Numbered from the stretch's first letter, positions 1 to 13,500 are shown. The stretch: 64,000 nucleotides of DNA from Heterobasidion occidentale (GCA_039111635.1 JBCAQO010000001.1:1798001-1862000), one strand, 5' to 3'. The notes: generated by a model not told the origin, from the letters alone. A program made the numbers and translations.

Positions 1-765
1 GAGGGTAGCGGTCTACGCTGGGCGGATACTGTCTAGCAGTAGCTTTGGCGGGTGCGGGAAGCTTGGCTAGAGGCAAGCGCTCTGAGGACGGGGGACGGCG
101 GGGGGACGATGAGCGACGTTGGGCGGGGACAAATGTGACAGAAAACGTACCGCTGAAGGAAAGAAAAGGGAGGGAAAAGAAAGCGAAGAAAGCGAAGAAG
201 GAGGGGGCGCGGATTGGACTGGAATGCGCAGGCCTTTTGAAGAAGGCTCCCAGGGCTGATCTCAGCGTGAGCCAGTCACATCAATTTTCACAGGGGTCAT
301 CTCGGGCTAGTGATGGGTTTCCCTAGAGACCACACCGTTCCACCCTGCTTCGCATTGGACGCTGCTTGCCTTGCCCATTGGTCTGCGGTCCCCGGCGCCG
401 TTGCCGCGTACGAGACCGAGTCCTCATTGGCCCTTATCAGCGCACTCTCGACCACAGTCCATGCCAAGACTTCCGATATCTCAAATAACCTCCAATAAAA
501 TCTACCAACAACTCCCTCACTCCGGACACGGTCCCTTCCATTCTACTGATACTAACCCATCGATCCTCCCGGCGACCGCCGTCCGAAGTCGCCGTGGACG
601 TCCAACAGGATCTTCAACGCGTTGCGCGCCCGCGTCTTCGCGATCTCCTCTGGCCGCGAGGTCAGCGCAGTCTCTACTTCTCTCGGCTGCTCTTTCCACG
701 GGTACTAGGCGCAGAACAACGTCCATCAGTCATGGGTCCCAACCATCTCTCGAAGTAATTAACAC
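1..765. other. 5' flank, no gene recognised
   Basis: The stretch before the end of the mitochondrial carrier gene holds only short open frames on both strands with low-complexity Arg/Gly/Ser-rich translations. I see no domain, splice pattern or RNA gene that I can support. It is probably the 3' flank of the carrier and intergenic DNA toward a neighbour outside the window. Confidence 0.5.
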
Positions 766-3700
766 TCACTGGCAGTAGCTGTTGTTCACAGGCGCCCGCG
801 CGATGCGCAATGTCGATGCGAGATCAGCCATCGCAATAGGTCCATCAATAAGAACGCGGCGGTCCACACGCACCTTATGCAAATACTCGTACGCGACAAG
901 CGTGAACCCGAATTGGGGGCTGCTTCGGATGACGCGTGCAGGTCCGCCCTTGTATAGTGCCCGGAACCCCTCCTCCCGGTCTACAGGGGCGCAGCCCGAT
1001 ATCAGGCAACTATCAAATGTATAAAAGCTCGCCGCAACAACTCACAGATCTTGACAAATGCGTCCGTCAATCCCTTGTAGTGCGTCTGACCCTTCCGCGC
1101 CTCCACCTGCAAACGCGTCTTCACCACGTCTGTCATGTTACCGATCAGTCTCCACGCCCATGGTCCCACGACCTGCAGACTCTCGTACCTGCAGGTGTCG
1201 TCAAGTATGCCGCAGGCATGCCCCTTTCCGTTCGCATCCGCCATCAGTCCCATCAGCAATGTCAGTGGAGCGCGTGGAAGCGATGCCGATGTTATACTCA
1301 CGCGATCGCGGCTGCCGACAAAGTCTCCATAAACGACAGATGTTTTCCGTGATAGCCTTCATGGAATACGTCTTTCTTCAGATGCCAATAGGCAGGGAAG
1401 TAAATCGCCGAGAACGGAATGTCGCGGAGCAGGCAAGCGCTAGCACCCTTGTACAAGCCGACGAGGCCAAGCTGGCGCACGATATGCACCGCACCCTTGG
1501 CGACGGCACCCTCTGCCTTGGCCGCCTCGCCTTGAATCTGAAGCCTGATTTTGCTAGCGAGGGTTGTCAATTCGCGGAACTCAAAAGATCGATCGTGGAC
1601 TATCTTACACGATCTCAAGTGGGTTCGTAAAGACCTGTTCGGTGTCAGCACATCTCTCGGTTAGCGGAAGCAAAACAAAACTCACCACTTGGCAGCCTCC
1701 AGCAGTCCCGCCTGCAAGAAGCTCCCACGGAAGGGAGATTCTTCCAGTCTCAGGGTCCATGGCACGGCCACGTATCAAATCATTGACAGTAAGCTTGATG
1801 GCTTTCTCTGGGGCGACACCCTAAAAGGACCAGATTGAGCCTAACTTTACGACGACGTCGTAATTGATCCCTCACAATGAGCTGAGGTCCCAAACCCCGG
1901 TAGAACCCTAGGAATCCTTCATTATGGAAGACTTTGCGGACACAATCCAAACTGTTTTTGTACAAAAGTTGGCCAACGACAGTACTCCGTTGGTTTTGCA
2001 TCCTGATCGGCAGTGTCAACATACATGACATCTTGGCGCAGAAAGAAAATGGTATACCGAGTCTGGAAACGTTTCAGCGACGAATATAGATTAGAGCCAT
2101 CTCGCCAAGCGAAGATGGATTGTTCGTACCTTGACTGCACAGATACATCAGCAATGAAATATCACGACCAATAAATGATGCATACCTAAATCTATGGGGT
2201 ATACGATAGTTGCTCCAAACGCCCCAGCAAATCCTTTATTGAATGATGGTCACTCAGAACGGTTTCAGTCCGTGAAAGCCGAACAGCGATCGCTTACCCC
2301 CTTGGACAAAATTATACGCCGATTGAGCAATGTCGTGTACCACGGATGTAACAGACAGCCCGGTAGCAGAAGGATCCTCGGTGGGTTCACCAGGAGCCTT
2401 CCAACGCGGATCAAGCAGCCGAGCGAAGTCGATCAACGCGAGGCGCTGTCCACTGATGCCGCGTCCAGCAAAGTGGAATATGATGGACGCTTCCATCGGC
2501 GTGAAAAGGGAGTAGCGTGCACTGGACGAGGCATGATTCAAGAAGTCGGTCTCGCTGATACGTCCGTCCTTCGACTTCGCAGTCGCCTCGCGGAGAACAC
2601 TACGAACGTGTCAGGCAAACACAAGGCAGCGCCAAATTGAGCACTTACCGCTCAACCATGTCCATCTCTGTGATACAGGAAAACATCCTTGAACACGTCA
2701 GTGATTGGCACTACTGGTGAGTCTGCCCACCTCTAACGACATTATGGAAGGCAATAACTTCCGAATAGGATATACGGCCTCCAGGGGTGAGTGTGGTCAG
2801 AGTGGGTAGACGCTCGATGACCTCATCTGAGAGTTTATGCCCAGCAATTTCCTGAGAGAAAAAAAGTACAGCTCAACACAAAGCTCAATTCACGTCGAGA
2901 AAAAACTGTACTAGGATGATTCTCTTGAATTGATCGGGCCTAATGAAGCCGTCCTGGTTATCATCTAGATACTTGAAACCCTGGCGCAGTCGTTCGCCCT
3001 GCAGGCCCTTCATTAACTGGGTAAACTCGTTGTCTACAAGACAACATCAGGCACGTCTCACAAGAGGACAGAGTAGGAAAAGACGCACATCCCAAGACAT
3101 GTGTCCCGTTCTTCTTGCCGAGGTATAATTTAGCCCAGTCACTGCAAGGACATCGTGACTTGGTTCTCTAAGAGATAAATATCAAGGCTCACCAGTCGAA
3201 GTCGAAAGGAATGGCATCTGGTCCAACGTTGGCTTGAAATACATTCTTGAGTTCATCAAACGTGATAGTTCCCGAGCTATCGCTGCACCCCCGTGATCAT
3301 CATCCATTCCACACCATGGCCAACATCTATATCAGCACAACATTCCCTAGAGATGTCGCAAGGACATCACGCACACATCAAAGTACTGGAACGCGATCCA
3401 ATAGTCAGCGTCTGGGCGCTTGAGCAGTGTCTGGAACACGGTGAAGTCGTCCCAGGATACTCGGCCGCGTTTGGAGCCGTCCGCTACACGGAACAGTACT
3501 GCAAACTGCGCGCGTGCGATGCGCGTCAGGTCGCCCGTCGGCGCGATCGCATTGACAAATTGGTCGCGGTCCAGAAACCTGCCCGCAGTGCGGTAGCGAC
3601 CCCAGGTGCAACGAGGTCAGAAGGCGTGGTGAGGGAGGATCGTAACCGGGCGTGAGGTCGTGAGAAGGAAGGGAAGGCGTGACGTGAGCATCGTTGAGGC

Positions 3701-3907
3701 GTGTATAGAAAGGCAACGTGGAATGACGCACCTCTCTCCGTCGATGACCGTTTTGGCGTTGGCCTCAAAGACCCTTCTCCACCGCTTTAGCTCGCTCTCG
3801 GGCGTGCGTACCACGCTCTTCACTGTCTCTAGAGCACGCGAGGCCTTTCCACCTTCGTTCTCCGCATCAGCATATACCCGTTCGAAGATACGGGGAAGCG
3901 GGATCAT
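766..3907 (-). CDS. AGC1: Calcium-dependent mitochondrial aspartate/glutamate carrier (EF-hand type)
   Basis: Member of the mitochondrial carrier family (SLC25), probably the aspartate/glutamate exchanger of the inner membrane that feeds the malate-aspartate shuttle. The gene has many introns. The first exon starts at the ATG at 3907 and ends near TVIDGER; the next reads [18 protein letters not shown] and continues as an EF-hand-like N-terminal domain, the Aralar/citrin layout. The C-terminal half carries carrier signatures: PEKAIK near 1800-1815, KIRLQIQGE near 1540, and [20 protein letters not shown] near 1100. The last exon ends ...[11 protein letters not shown] with its stop at 766-768. 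Yeast Agc1p lacks the EF-hand domain, whereas filamentous fungi often keep it. The family call is firm. The exact substrate is inferred from the EF-hand plus carrier architecture, and a related citrin-like exchanger is the only real alternative. Confidence 0.85.
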
Positions 3908-4313
3908 TTTCGAGAGAACTCGGCGTGGGGGTCAACGTTGGTGCAGAGGGTATAAATCTAGAATCCACGCGGGCCGTAGCGGGATGGAGACGTTGTTTAG
4001 ACAAGACCGGGGCAAATAAGAGCGAGAGTAGTCTAGCGACGAGGGGGACACTCTATGAAGCAGTGAAAGAGAGTCTAGGGAATGTGGGGAAAGGCAAGTC
4101 TACAGCAGAGCAACGAGTGTGCCAATGCGGGGAGCCTGAGGGACGCCGAAATCTCTGTTGTCCGATATTTTGCTTGCCGCGGCTCGTCAAATTGCAATTA
4201 TGTCAGCGGATGCGGCGCTTGCGGTTTTTTGGCGCGAAACACCGGCGACAACCTCCGGTGAGAGACTGGAAGGTGTGAGACGTGCTGTTAGAACACGACG
4301 TGTCTGCATTCAT
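3908..4313. other. Intergenic between AGC1 and TRM5
   Basis: About 400 bp between two minus-strand genes. It must contain the promoter of the carrier gene and the 3' end of TRM5. Open frames here lack recognisable protein features and are not called. Confidence 0.5.
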
Positions 4314-6331
4314 TTATCGCCTCGCAAACGCCGCTTCTTGCGGCAGGCGGAAGCTAATACAGTACATGTCCTTGCTCGGTGCTACGGAGCGAACAAAGTG
4401 CAGCGACACGTCCTTACCGAGCGGGTGCCCGAGCTGTTCCTCCACCCGCTTTTGCCCGATACGATCACCGAAAATACAAATTCAGCATACACTCTTCCAA
4501 ATAATGGCAGTGGTAGGCACGGCGCGGACGTACCTGTTGGATGTCCTTCCGAGCTGCATCAGTCTCAAGTTCGCGGGTGAAACAATGGCAGTGAACCATC
4601 GGCATCGTGTCGTACACTTCCCTGAAGGCGCTCTCCTCCGCCTCAGATTCACCGGACAATATGCCACGAAACGCGTCAACAAAACTAATCGCAGAGTCTG
4701 GCAAGTTCATCACGAAATGACCGACTCGGCTCCGCTGCGGCGCCGCCTCGGCAGGCCGTGAAGATGTGGCTGTAGAGTGGTCTGCCGTCTGCTTTACCCT
4801 GGCCCGGCGTTGTTCCTTCACCTTGGATCTCGTAGCTCTCGGCCCCTCATACGACGGCAGCGAATTCTCAAGTGCTCGCTTGGCTGCAACGCGAATGAAA
4901 TCGCGCCCGTCTTCGCAGAACGCTCGCACGTGCTGTTGGACCTGCTCGCGAGAGTCACGGCCAGCCACGGATGTCGATATTGACAAGACAGACCTTGTTA
5001 TCTGCGATGTTCTTTTGCAAGTATTTGTAGCTGTTCGGATTTAGATCGTTCGCTAGAACACCGCAGCCTTTTTTCCCCGCGGGGATAGCGAATGGACCGA
5101 CGCCTGCGAATACGTCTGCGACAACGTCTGACGGCTGGAATAGTTGCACGAGGCGGTCGTGCTCGGTGTGCAACCGCGAATTCCAGTAGACCTGCGTAAA
5201 GTCAAACGTAAACCGGCAATCGGACTCGTGCTACCGATCGAAGACATCAGCCCGGAAGTGGTTGAAAAGGGAGGATGAGCGTACATGCTCAACGACAAAA
5301 TCAGGTTCACCCGCAATGAGCTCCATCTTGAAGAACCGGAACTTTGTGTCAATGGAATCCAATTTGTTGACGACCGTGCGGATCTTTTTATTCTTCTATT
5401 GAATTTTCGTAGCATAAGTAGCGGCCGGGTCGCGCGTGAAAGAGAACAACCCACGTCCATTACAACTTGGCCGATGATGTGTTTGTACGGTAAATATTCG
5501 GCATTCAGGTTGATATGGGCTGCAAAGAAATTTATCAATCTATGTGACAGTTGACTGTAGATGGTTGCAACATCTTCCATACCAAGATGACCAGTAACGG
5601 CGAATCCCGTTGGAGAGTCTTCAAGGAGATCTTCGGGGAGGATAGCCTGAAGGATCTCATCTGTCATGTATGAGGGTTTGATTTCTAAACCCGAGGTTTC
5701 AGCCGCCATGCACATACCCGCCGTCCAGTAGTCATAATTCAGCTCCAGCTGGTAAGTTGTCAGATCCGCGCTCTGCGCCTGCAGAAACTCCTTGGCATCA
5801 GTCGAAAGGTCGACTACCTTGCCGTGTCATTAGCATCATTTGAGCCAACAAATGCGCTGCAGGTAAGGCTTACCTTCATTTTGTATCCTGAGAAGAACGA
5901 GTCTGTTCCCATCCAGGTTGGCAGGATCCGCCACGACGCTCCGTACTTTTGGCAGATTCATGATGGATCTGTTTCAATTCCGAAAAGTTGGTGAATTCAC
6001 AGTGGCTTCCCATGATCGCATCCACATAACCCCTTGACGGGTTGGCGGTAACATGGATGCGTCGTTGGTTGAACAGGAACCGGACCTACCCTCTCATGGC
6101 TTCAGCCTTCGCCACCAACCCCGCTTTCGCCGGTGGGACGCAGACAGCGAGGACAGGAATGGAACGATAGAAGACAGAACGGTCAAGGGAGTCTTTCATC
6201 CATCGCGCCAGTGGTGGTGCGGTATTGAGTGTTACGTTCCGCGGCATACCTAGTACAGCCCTGGTCAGCGATACAGACCGCGCAGAGGCAGGTAGGTGAA
6301 GTGAAGGTACAAAGGAGAAAAGTCTGAGCAT
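4314..6331 (-). CDS. TRM5: tRNA (guanine37-N1)-methyltransferase Trm5
   Basis: Methylates N1 of G37 next to the anticodon using S-adenosylmethionine, acting in cytosol and mitochondria and needed to prevent frameshifting. The first exon (from ATG 6331 to about 6089) has a basic, Ser-rich N-terminus that could serve as a mitochondrial signal, then [15 protein letters not shown]. After a phase-2 intron comes [20 protein letters not shown], then an exon with [12 protein letters not shown] and [11 protein letters not shown]. The core has [19 protein letters not shown] followed by [15 protein letters not shown] and [13 protein letters not shown], which are the SAM-binding motifs of Trm5. The tail contains [20 protein letters not shown], the NLP motif of the active site. 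The last exon ends PQEAAFARR with stop at 4314. Multiple short introns are implied. Family recognition is firm; exact intron borders in the middle are not verified. Confidence 0.92.
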
Positions 6332-6610
6332 GCAAAGTCTACAGAAGCCACTTTGACGAAAGTGGAAAGATATAGTTTTGACGTGACCTATGTTGTATGA
6401 CGATGTTTGCCGTTGTCGGTCCACTTGCATACTTGATCTTGAACCTCCACTTGAGCGGCGACGATACCCTCGTTTGAAAGCACCTTCATCTATATATCAC
6501 CAACGAAGCATCGCTGAGCGCTGATCGACAATAGAACTTCTTCCAGGCACGAGAATCAAATACAGCTAGTGCGGGATTCTGCACGCATCTTACACCTCTC
6601 CTCGTCCTCG

Positions 6611-7943
6611 ATGACATCGCCAGACATCGCCAATGGCTCCGTCCTTGCACATGTCGTTGACGTCCACTGTCATCCCGTTGAATCATCCATAGATTCCCAC
6701 GTCATGGACACCCTTCCGATCACCATCTGTGCCATGGCCACGACCGTCTCAGACCAGCAGAAGGTGCGCGACCTCGCAGAACGCTGGCCTGACAAAGTCA
6801 TCCCAGCCTTCGGTAAGCATCAGTGTCGCACGCGATGCGCGCGCCCATTGTCCGCGCGCAGATCCGCTCGAAAGTATTAAATCAGCAGCATCGCCTTCAT
6901 CACCTCATGTCCACCGCGTATATATCATTGCCATGCTCACCCGATCTTTCAGGCTATCACCCCTGGTTCACACACACGATCGCACTGACCCCCCCATCTT
7001 CAACGGAGGACCATTATCGTACACTCTTCCTGCCTCCGTCGGCTCCGCAGTCTGCTCAAGATGCGTTCACGCGCCTCCTCCCCTCCCTTCCGGCCCCTCA
7101 TATCCTTTCAGATCTCCTCGCGACCCTCCGCACGAACCTGACTGCCTTCCCAAATGCCATGCTGGGCGAAGTAGGGATCGACCGCGCTGCCCGGGTCCCC
7201 TTCCCAGCCTCATCTGACTCGTCTCCGCAACCATGCTGCACGTCCGACGAGGACTCTGGTGCCGCATTCGAACTGGAGTCATATTACCGCCGCGAGCTAT
7301 CCCCATTTATCACACCGCTCTCCCACCAGCTCACCATTCTAGAAGCCCAACTGGCCATCGCCGTTGAGCTGCGCCGGAACGCCAGCATCCACAGCGTCAA
7401 AGCTCCCCAATTGACACGGGAGCTGCTCGACCGCATGGCGAGCACCCATGGTGTGGCATGGCGGCGTATCAGCGTTGATCTACATAGTTGCGGTCTCAGT
7501 CCCCAGGTATGGATTGAAATCGAGGTACATTCGCCCAACCTACTCGTTGAAATATCATCACGTTTATCATTCCTATGGACCTGACCTCTATGCAGAAACG
7601 CCATCCAAATGTCTTCCTCTCGCTCTCCACCGCGATCAACTCTCGCTCCGCGAACCACCGCGCCCTCATTGCTGCCTGCGCTCCTTCCAGGCTCCTTGTT
7701 GAGTCGGATTTTTGCAATGTTCGCTTCTGTACCACTCGTACATGGGACATGGTCCGCATTGTCGCAGAGGTCAAAGGCTGGCGCATCGAGCAGGACTGGG
7801 ACGAGGGGGATGAGAATGCGGACGAAGAGAAGTGGGGGGTAGTCCGACGCCTGAAGCAGAACTGGCTACGGTTCGTGAAGGGTGGGCATAAACAGATCGA
7901 AAAGGCGTCCCGAAAAAACAGGAAGACAGAATGGGATGAATGA
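6611..7943 (+). CDS. TatD-family metal-dependent hydrolase (Scn1/Cut9-interacting type)
   Basis: Predicted Zn/Mg-dependent hydrolase of the TatD DNase superfamily. Three exons are visible. Exon 1 (from ATG 6611) contains DVHCHP, the HxH metal site of the family, and ends KVIPAFG at a GTAAGC donor. Exon 2 starts GYHPWFTHT and contains LGEVGID, with the glutamate metal ligand, then DLHSCGLSP with the third histidine. Exon 3 starts KRHPNVFLSLSTAIN and contains LLVESD, with the catalytic aspartate, ending at the stop codon 7941-7943. Length (about 380 residues), the long insertion rich in Pro and Ser in exon 2 and the extended Lys-rich tail fit fungal Scn1-like members, first found as Cut9-interacting in fission yeast. 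It is divergently transcribed from TRM5 across about 280 bp that must hold both promoters. Substrate is unknown. Confidence 0.85.
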
Positions 7944-8184
7944 GGAGATTCTGAAACTGAGAGTGAAGGTAAGATGTAGGATACCGATCTTCCACATCAC
8001 AGATTGTACTTTAGATCACATGCAATAGAATTATCCACGGAGTCTCAGACCAAATAGGGAAAAAAAACAGTGACACATGTAAGTTACGATATCCAAAGCT
8101 GCAAGTGCCGAGTCAAATGATGATGAGACTGGGAGTGCTGCAAAACTGTTCGTACCCGAAACATTTCCTCGCTGGCAACCAGGC

Positions 8185-9161
8185 CTACCGGAAAAGATAT
8201 GTCAACAAGAAGAATATGCATACGCCGATTAAACCGCCAATGATGAACGAGTCGCGTCGCCGTCGCTTGTGTATCATCGAGAGGATATTGTTGATACCGG
8301 GAATCGTATCTAGCAGTCGAGAAGGCAGTACGGGAGATAGACAAAGGAGAAATTATTAGAAAGAGGAGGAAAGAGCAACGAGCATGACGCACTGAGGACG
8401 CCGGCCATGCGTGTCTGGATCGAACCTAGCGAGGTTCGCTGTCGCGCGAATTCAGAGCGCGTCTCATATGCTTGCCTGTTAAGACCCGTGCTCAGATAGA
8501 TGACTGTGGTAGTAGAAGATAGGCGTACTCCAATGTCTCGTCGATCATGCGATGCGATGTGTCGATTCGGCCGCGTTCTGCAAGGAGTGAGTCTGCTGCC
8601 GAGGACTTGTATGCACTGACAAGGCAAGGCATTAGCGTGAGTTATTTAGTGCGGGCGAGGAAGCTTAGATATGCACTCAATGTCATTGCGCACGCCTGTC
8701 AAGAGGTTCGCTTGATCCAACGCCGTCTGCACATTTGTCTATCCAAGAAACCTCAGGACAATTACCAAACTAAAGGGGACAGAACGCACCTTTGTTCTTC
8801 GGAACTCGCGCACGTAGTCCTGATACACGTCACGATGTCGCTGAATAGCTCGCAGCATCGACTGTGATGGAGGATTCTCCTTGTCGCCCGACAACGTTGA
8901 GAGCTGGTCGTTCGCCTCGCCGAGCTGCAAGCCCCGCAGTCAGCGGGAAACGTTAGGTAGTAAACGATGAGCATGTACTTTCTCTAGCAGCTCCTCCACC
9001 TCCGTTTCCATATCCTTCCATCGCGCACTGGACCCGCTGGATTCCACATCTTCCTGCGAGCGAGATATTGTCGAGGCGAGCCGAGAGTAAGAGGTGAGCT
9101 TTGTATCGAAGAGGGATTCGAGCGTGCGACACTGGCGATGTATTGAATCGTATGTTGCCAT
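8185..9161 (-). CDS. GOS1: Golgi Qb-SNARE Gos1 (GS28/GOSR1)
   Basis: SNARE for ER-Golgi and intra-Golgi membrane fusion. The start exon (ATG 9161) reads MATYDSIHRQCRTLESLFD and continues to MEVEELLEK-like sequence. Exon 2 carries LSTLSGDKENPPSQSMLRAI and YQDYVREFRRTK. The SNARE motif is split by an intron: SLLAERGRIDTSHRMIDETL, then EQAYETRSEFARQRTSLGSI, placing the zero-layer glutamine in EQAYETR. The final exon reads LLDTIPGINNILSMI, then a basic KRRRRDS stretch and one C-terminal transmembrane helix (FIIGGLIGVCILFLLTYLF), ending in Arg with the stop at 8185. This is the complete domain order of Gos1 (N-terminal helices, SNARE motif, tail anchor). The GSIQTRM motif after the zero layer is very typical. 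Confidence 0.93.
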
Positions 9162-9488
9162 TAATCAGGGTTTACGCGCGAAATGCGAGTCAAAATAATG
9201 GATTTAGACTAGGTAGTGGAAGTGGTGTATCGCAGCACGTAGGTCTGGGCGACGTGAACCGCTTATAGTAATCATTGCCAATTCAAGCGAAGTGGCGGAT
9301 GTCGCGGCCAATTTCGTCATTGCCCTTTGCCTGCGATCCTCCATGGACATCGACGTCGCCCACCGCCTTTGCGCCCCATCAAGCACAGATGCCAATGACG
9401 GAGCGAAATCAGCAATGACGCCGTTCGACGCATCACCTTCACGCCGTCATTCGTATAAGAAGACCCATGAGTTCGCGTCTTCCACCAT
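9162..9488. promoter_or_regulatory. Bidirectional intergenic region between GOS1 and the NTF2-like gene
   Basis: The 327 bp separate two divergently transcribed genes and so must contain both promoters. I see no convincing TATA box or repeated operator-like motif. Confidence 0.45.
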
Positions 9489-10330
9489 ATGAACGTTTTT
9501 GCCCGCCTAGTCTCTTCACAAAGACGTAGTCTGCCTGTCGCATCTTCTGTTCTATTTCGACAAATTTCGTCCTCGTCCTCGCTGAGAATGCCCTCCAGTA
9601 ACCCAGACGCGGTCAACGCAGCAGGTCTCAAACCCGCAGAAAGCAAGGCTCTTTCGGAGCGCTCTGCGGAGCCGCACGAGGAGCGCATCGTCCAGTCTAT
9701 CAAGGAGCTGTACACTTGTCAGCCGAAGGCAGTATGTCTACCGCCCCTTCTCGATTTCCTGAGTCTGATGCATGGACAGAGCACGTATGAGATATACACT
9801 TCCGACGCGGTCTTTCATGATCCCGTTGGCATCGCACAAGGAGTTGACTCTATCCGTGCCCAGTTTGATGCACTCCCGAAGGTTTGTCAATCACGCAGTC
9901 AAGGTGAATCCGTATTAAACGCCAGCCAATAGCTCTTCCCCCGGGCAGACATAACCAAATTTTGCATCCTCTCTAATCCACCCTCTGGACCTCCAAACAC
10001 CATGCTTATTGATCAAGATGTTGCGTACTTCCGTAATGTCAACGCATCATCTCCGTTCAAGGTGAATTATCGCGCTACCCTCGAGGTGAACACAGCAGTG
10101 ACCTCTCGATTTTTGTTGCGCAGACAGTCAACTCGCTCCTGACCTTGCGAATGAATGACGCACATAAAGTGACTAGTCATTCGGAAGAGTGGGACCACAA
10201 GCGCGAAACGACATCTGAAGATGGCTTTATCGGTATGCTGAACGAACAGCGCAAAAAGGCGACGGCGGGTCTTACAAATTTCTTCATGGGTAAAGGCGAC
10301 AGTGATGGGAAAGAAAGCGGAAAAATGTAA
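9489..10330 (+). CDS. NTF2/SnoaL-like (DUF2358-type) protein
   Basis: Function unknown. The first exon (ATG 9489) begins MNVFARLVSSQRRSLP and has an Arg/Ser-rich, acid-free start that could direct mitochondrial import. The next exon carries YEIYTSDAVFHDPVGIAQGV, where DAVFHDPVG is typical of SnoaL-like alpha+beta barrel folds, then SIRAQFDALPK. Further exons read LFPRADITKFCILSNPPS and TMLIDQDVAYFRNVNASSPF. The last exon has TVNSLLTLRMNDAHKVTSHS and EEWDHKR, then a Lys/Gly-rich tail ending GKESGKM at 10330. The conserved HxxEWDH-like segment and the order of strands match a fungal family of small hypothetical proteins with an NTF2-like fold. No catalytic role can be assigned. Confidence 0.7.
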
Positions 10331-10580
10331 ATTAGGCATCCAAGCATATAGTTGCTTGCTTTAAGGATACGTCTGCAAGGTGGAGAGTATTTGGTATCTG
10401 TCAAGTTATGAAACTAGGTTACACCAGGTGCAATTTGATCATTTCGATAGACACTCTCAGAATCTTTGGGATTCGAGTAGCAAAAGAATTCAATCATACA
10501 ACGAAGCCAAAAACAACACACGTATTAATCTGCACCACCCCTTCGACCAATTAGTTCTCGTTTTTCCTTCATGGATATCA

Positions 10581-13500
10581 TCAGCTGAATGCAAACCAAC
10601 TCTTCGCAGTCTGTTGCGTGGCCAACCGTTTTGCCTTGAAATACCGTTCGACATGAATTGACCATCAAGAAGGGTGTCACTCACCTGAGCAACCATACTC
10701 TTGCTACCCTGCTCCAACGAGTTGAAGCTCTCCTCCAGGCCTTGGAGCATCTCTCTGAAGATCAAGAGTCAGACGAAGCGATGGTGGTGGGTGCGAAGAT
10801 CGGGAAAGAGACTAACCCTCTCTCAGCAACGGCGGCATGGAGCCGGTCGTACAGGCTACTCTGCGTGTGCGACGCTTCCGCAGCGGCGGAACCGGCCGGG
10901 TTACTCTCCCAGTCTGCATATTTTGATTTTCCAGCAGCGGGCGCCGCGGGTTTCTGGGGGATGGGACGATCCGGTCCAGCCACTGTTTTGTGCCCGAAAG
11001 ACGGAGAAGAAAAAGATGGTGACATGATCAATTCTTCTCGTCGAAAAGAGCGAAAGTAAGATGGGGCATACACAGGGCATCAATCTGGTCTCCACTGACG
11101 CTGCCTTGTCCGATGAGTTCGCCAAACCATGAGCTAGCGGTGCTGAGCAACCCGGCTGGGCCGATACTGACGGGTTGGGGCTGAGGTGGGACTGTTCTAG
11201 TTGTGCCATCTACGCGTTCAGTTAGGGCTACGAGGGGCGTGTGGTACCCGCGTCGCACGTCGAAGAATGTGTGCAGATGAGCGCGGCGAATTGGCGCTGA
11301 CTGTAATGCAAGAGGGGTGAGAGTGAAGAAGTCACCGCTGGCATCTGCGGAAGGCGATCTGCAGAAAGGAGAACTCAGAGACAAGTACGGAAAGTTGAGC
11401 AAGATGCACATACAGAGGGGAAGTCGTCGGGAGCGATATGGTATGCATCGATTCAAGGGCCGGAAGAGAATACACAAGGGCGTCGTGCCTATCGGTAAAT
11501 GCTACGAGAGCGTATGATCCTGCGTGATTGATTGTCAAAACAACTTCTTCGGCTTTATGGGTCGCAAAGCTTACCATTGCGCTCTACAATTTGCACTGCA
11601 TTTACCGAACCGACTTTGCTACCCCATTCGGCTCTCGCCATCCGCTCTTCACCCAGATCGGCGAAGCACCTAACTCCCTTCTCACCAGCCACGATCAAGA
11701 AGCACCGCGGCCCCTCCTCCCCCTCGTCATGTTTCTTATTAGCTCCCATGACCATATTACCGGACTGACGATCCAGAGATATGGCGAGACGATTGCGATC
11801 TGCCCTGCAACTAGTACCAGTGTGTGCATCCAATACGAATATTCCCGTCGGTAGCGTGTTAGCCAAAGTCTCAGTTTCGTGGGCTGCTGCAGAGACAGCC
11901 CAAGGGCCAGATTGTGAACGGGCGAAGGTGAAAATGTTGGTGAGTCCCGAGGCGCGTACAGCGATCAGACGGAGACGGGGTATGTCATCTAGATTGACGT
12001 TTAGCGAGGCGAATATCCGGTTAGGCTTGTGTGTTACCTATTTGGAGGCTGCAGATAGTCCAGCTCAAAGCTGTGATAGCATCTGCTTCGGAAGCTTTGT
12101 GAAGAGGGACGAGACTACGCCTTTTGGACTTCCTCTGTTGCTCGCTGGGGATGCGATAGACAATGTTCGGACCGCGCATATCCACAATGGACAAGGAGCC
12201 ATCGATGTAAGCGACTGCCAGAAACCCTAGAAATACCGATCGATGCCTTCCATTGCGACAGGTAAGGAGAGATGCTCACCTATGTCAGACATGGCGCAAG
12301 CACTTGTTTGCACCGTAGAAGTCATCATGAAAAAGGGCTTGTACCGTAAGCCTTGCTCTACTGGCATATGTTCCAAGAGCACGAGCTGTTCATCCGGCAA
12401 CTTTCGATGGATAACATCGCCATCAACCACATCCCTGAGCCTGTATACGATGACTTCACCGCTGGTGAGGATAGCTGCGACTTCCAAAGCCTCATTGGTG
12501 AATCGCACGTCTTCTAGCCGTGCTCGACTGACTAGATTTGGAGGAGTTCGAGAAGTGATTGTAGGGGATGCTAGTGCTGCCAACACATCTATGGTGAGAG
12601 CAGGAAGGGGGTTAGGAAACGAAGAAGTCAAGGGAGCGTTTCCATTTGAGATTTGAAGTTGCACAGAGACATCAAGGAAACGAATGGACAAGTCATTGTG
12701 TCGCGTCACCAGGATGCGATGAGGTTCATACTAGATATATCAGGTAAAATTAAACCGACGGCCACTAACTCAGCAGGAGAGAACTGTGCACCTTCGCTAA
12801 TTTTATATTACTCTGTACACTTTCTGCTGGGACGGCGACACCCCCTTCCAGCTTCAACTCGCGGTGGAAGAGTTCAGTACCACTTTCGATAAGCTGATCG
12901 TACGCCACCCTATCTAGGAGTACAAGGGCTGCATGAATCAAACCATCAGAACCAGTCCACAAACTCGTTGGTAGAGTCAACTTGTGAGGCTCATGGCTGA
13001 GTTGCATCGACTGAAGAGTCGCGGCCAGATTGGTATCCAACGCGTCTTCTGGGTTTTCTGATTGTACAACCCGTGAAGGACCTCCAGATTCTTCGGTAGC
13101 CTCCAGAAAGCCGGGAGGCGGATATTCATACGCTTCAATTGTCCTCGTCTGTTTCTCGCCTTCTGAGAGAAGTACTATGGCAACTGGATCCCAAGCACCT
13201 GAGAAGTGAGGACTATCGCGGGGTATGAGTAAGAAATCTTGCGTTATTCCTGAAGTTGGGTAGAAGTATGCATCCAAAGGATCGATAGATTGTCGGATAG
13301 CTTTGCGGAAGAATGGATGTAGCCCTATTGTGGCAACAGCACTGGCAGGGGCTTCCGGTGGATTAGACCGTGGAAGCCAAAGGACATTGATACCGGAAGG
13401 ATCGCCATTGAACTGACCGCCAAGCACAACCAAAGAGGTTTCTCCTCCTCGCGGATCGGATGGATTGGGAGATCCACTCCATGAAAGCTTGAAGATCGGT

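Noticed and set aside
371..778. 135-residue plus-strand frame at the left edge
   Set aside because: Ser/Arg/Pro-rich low-complexity translation without splice or domain support.
9317..9715. 132-residue minus-strand frame over the start of the NTF2-like gene
   Set aside because: Overlaps the better supported plus-strand exon; no recognisable features.
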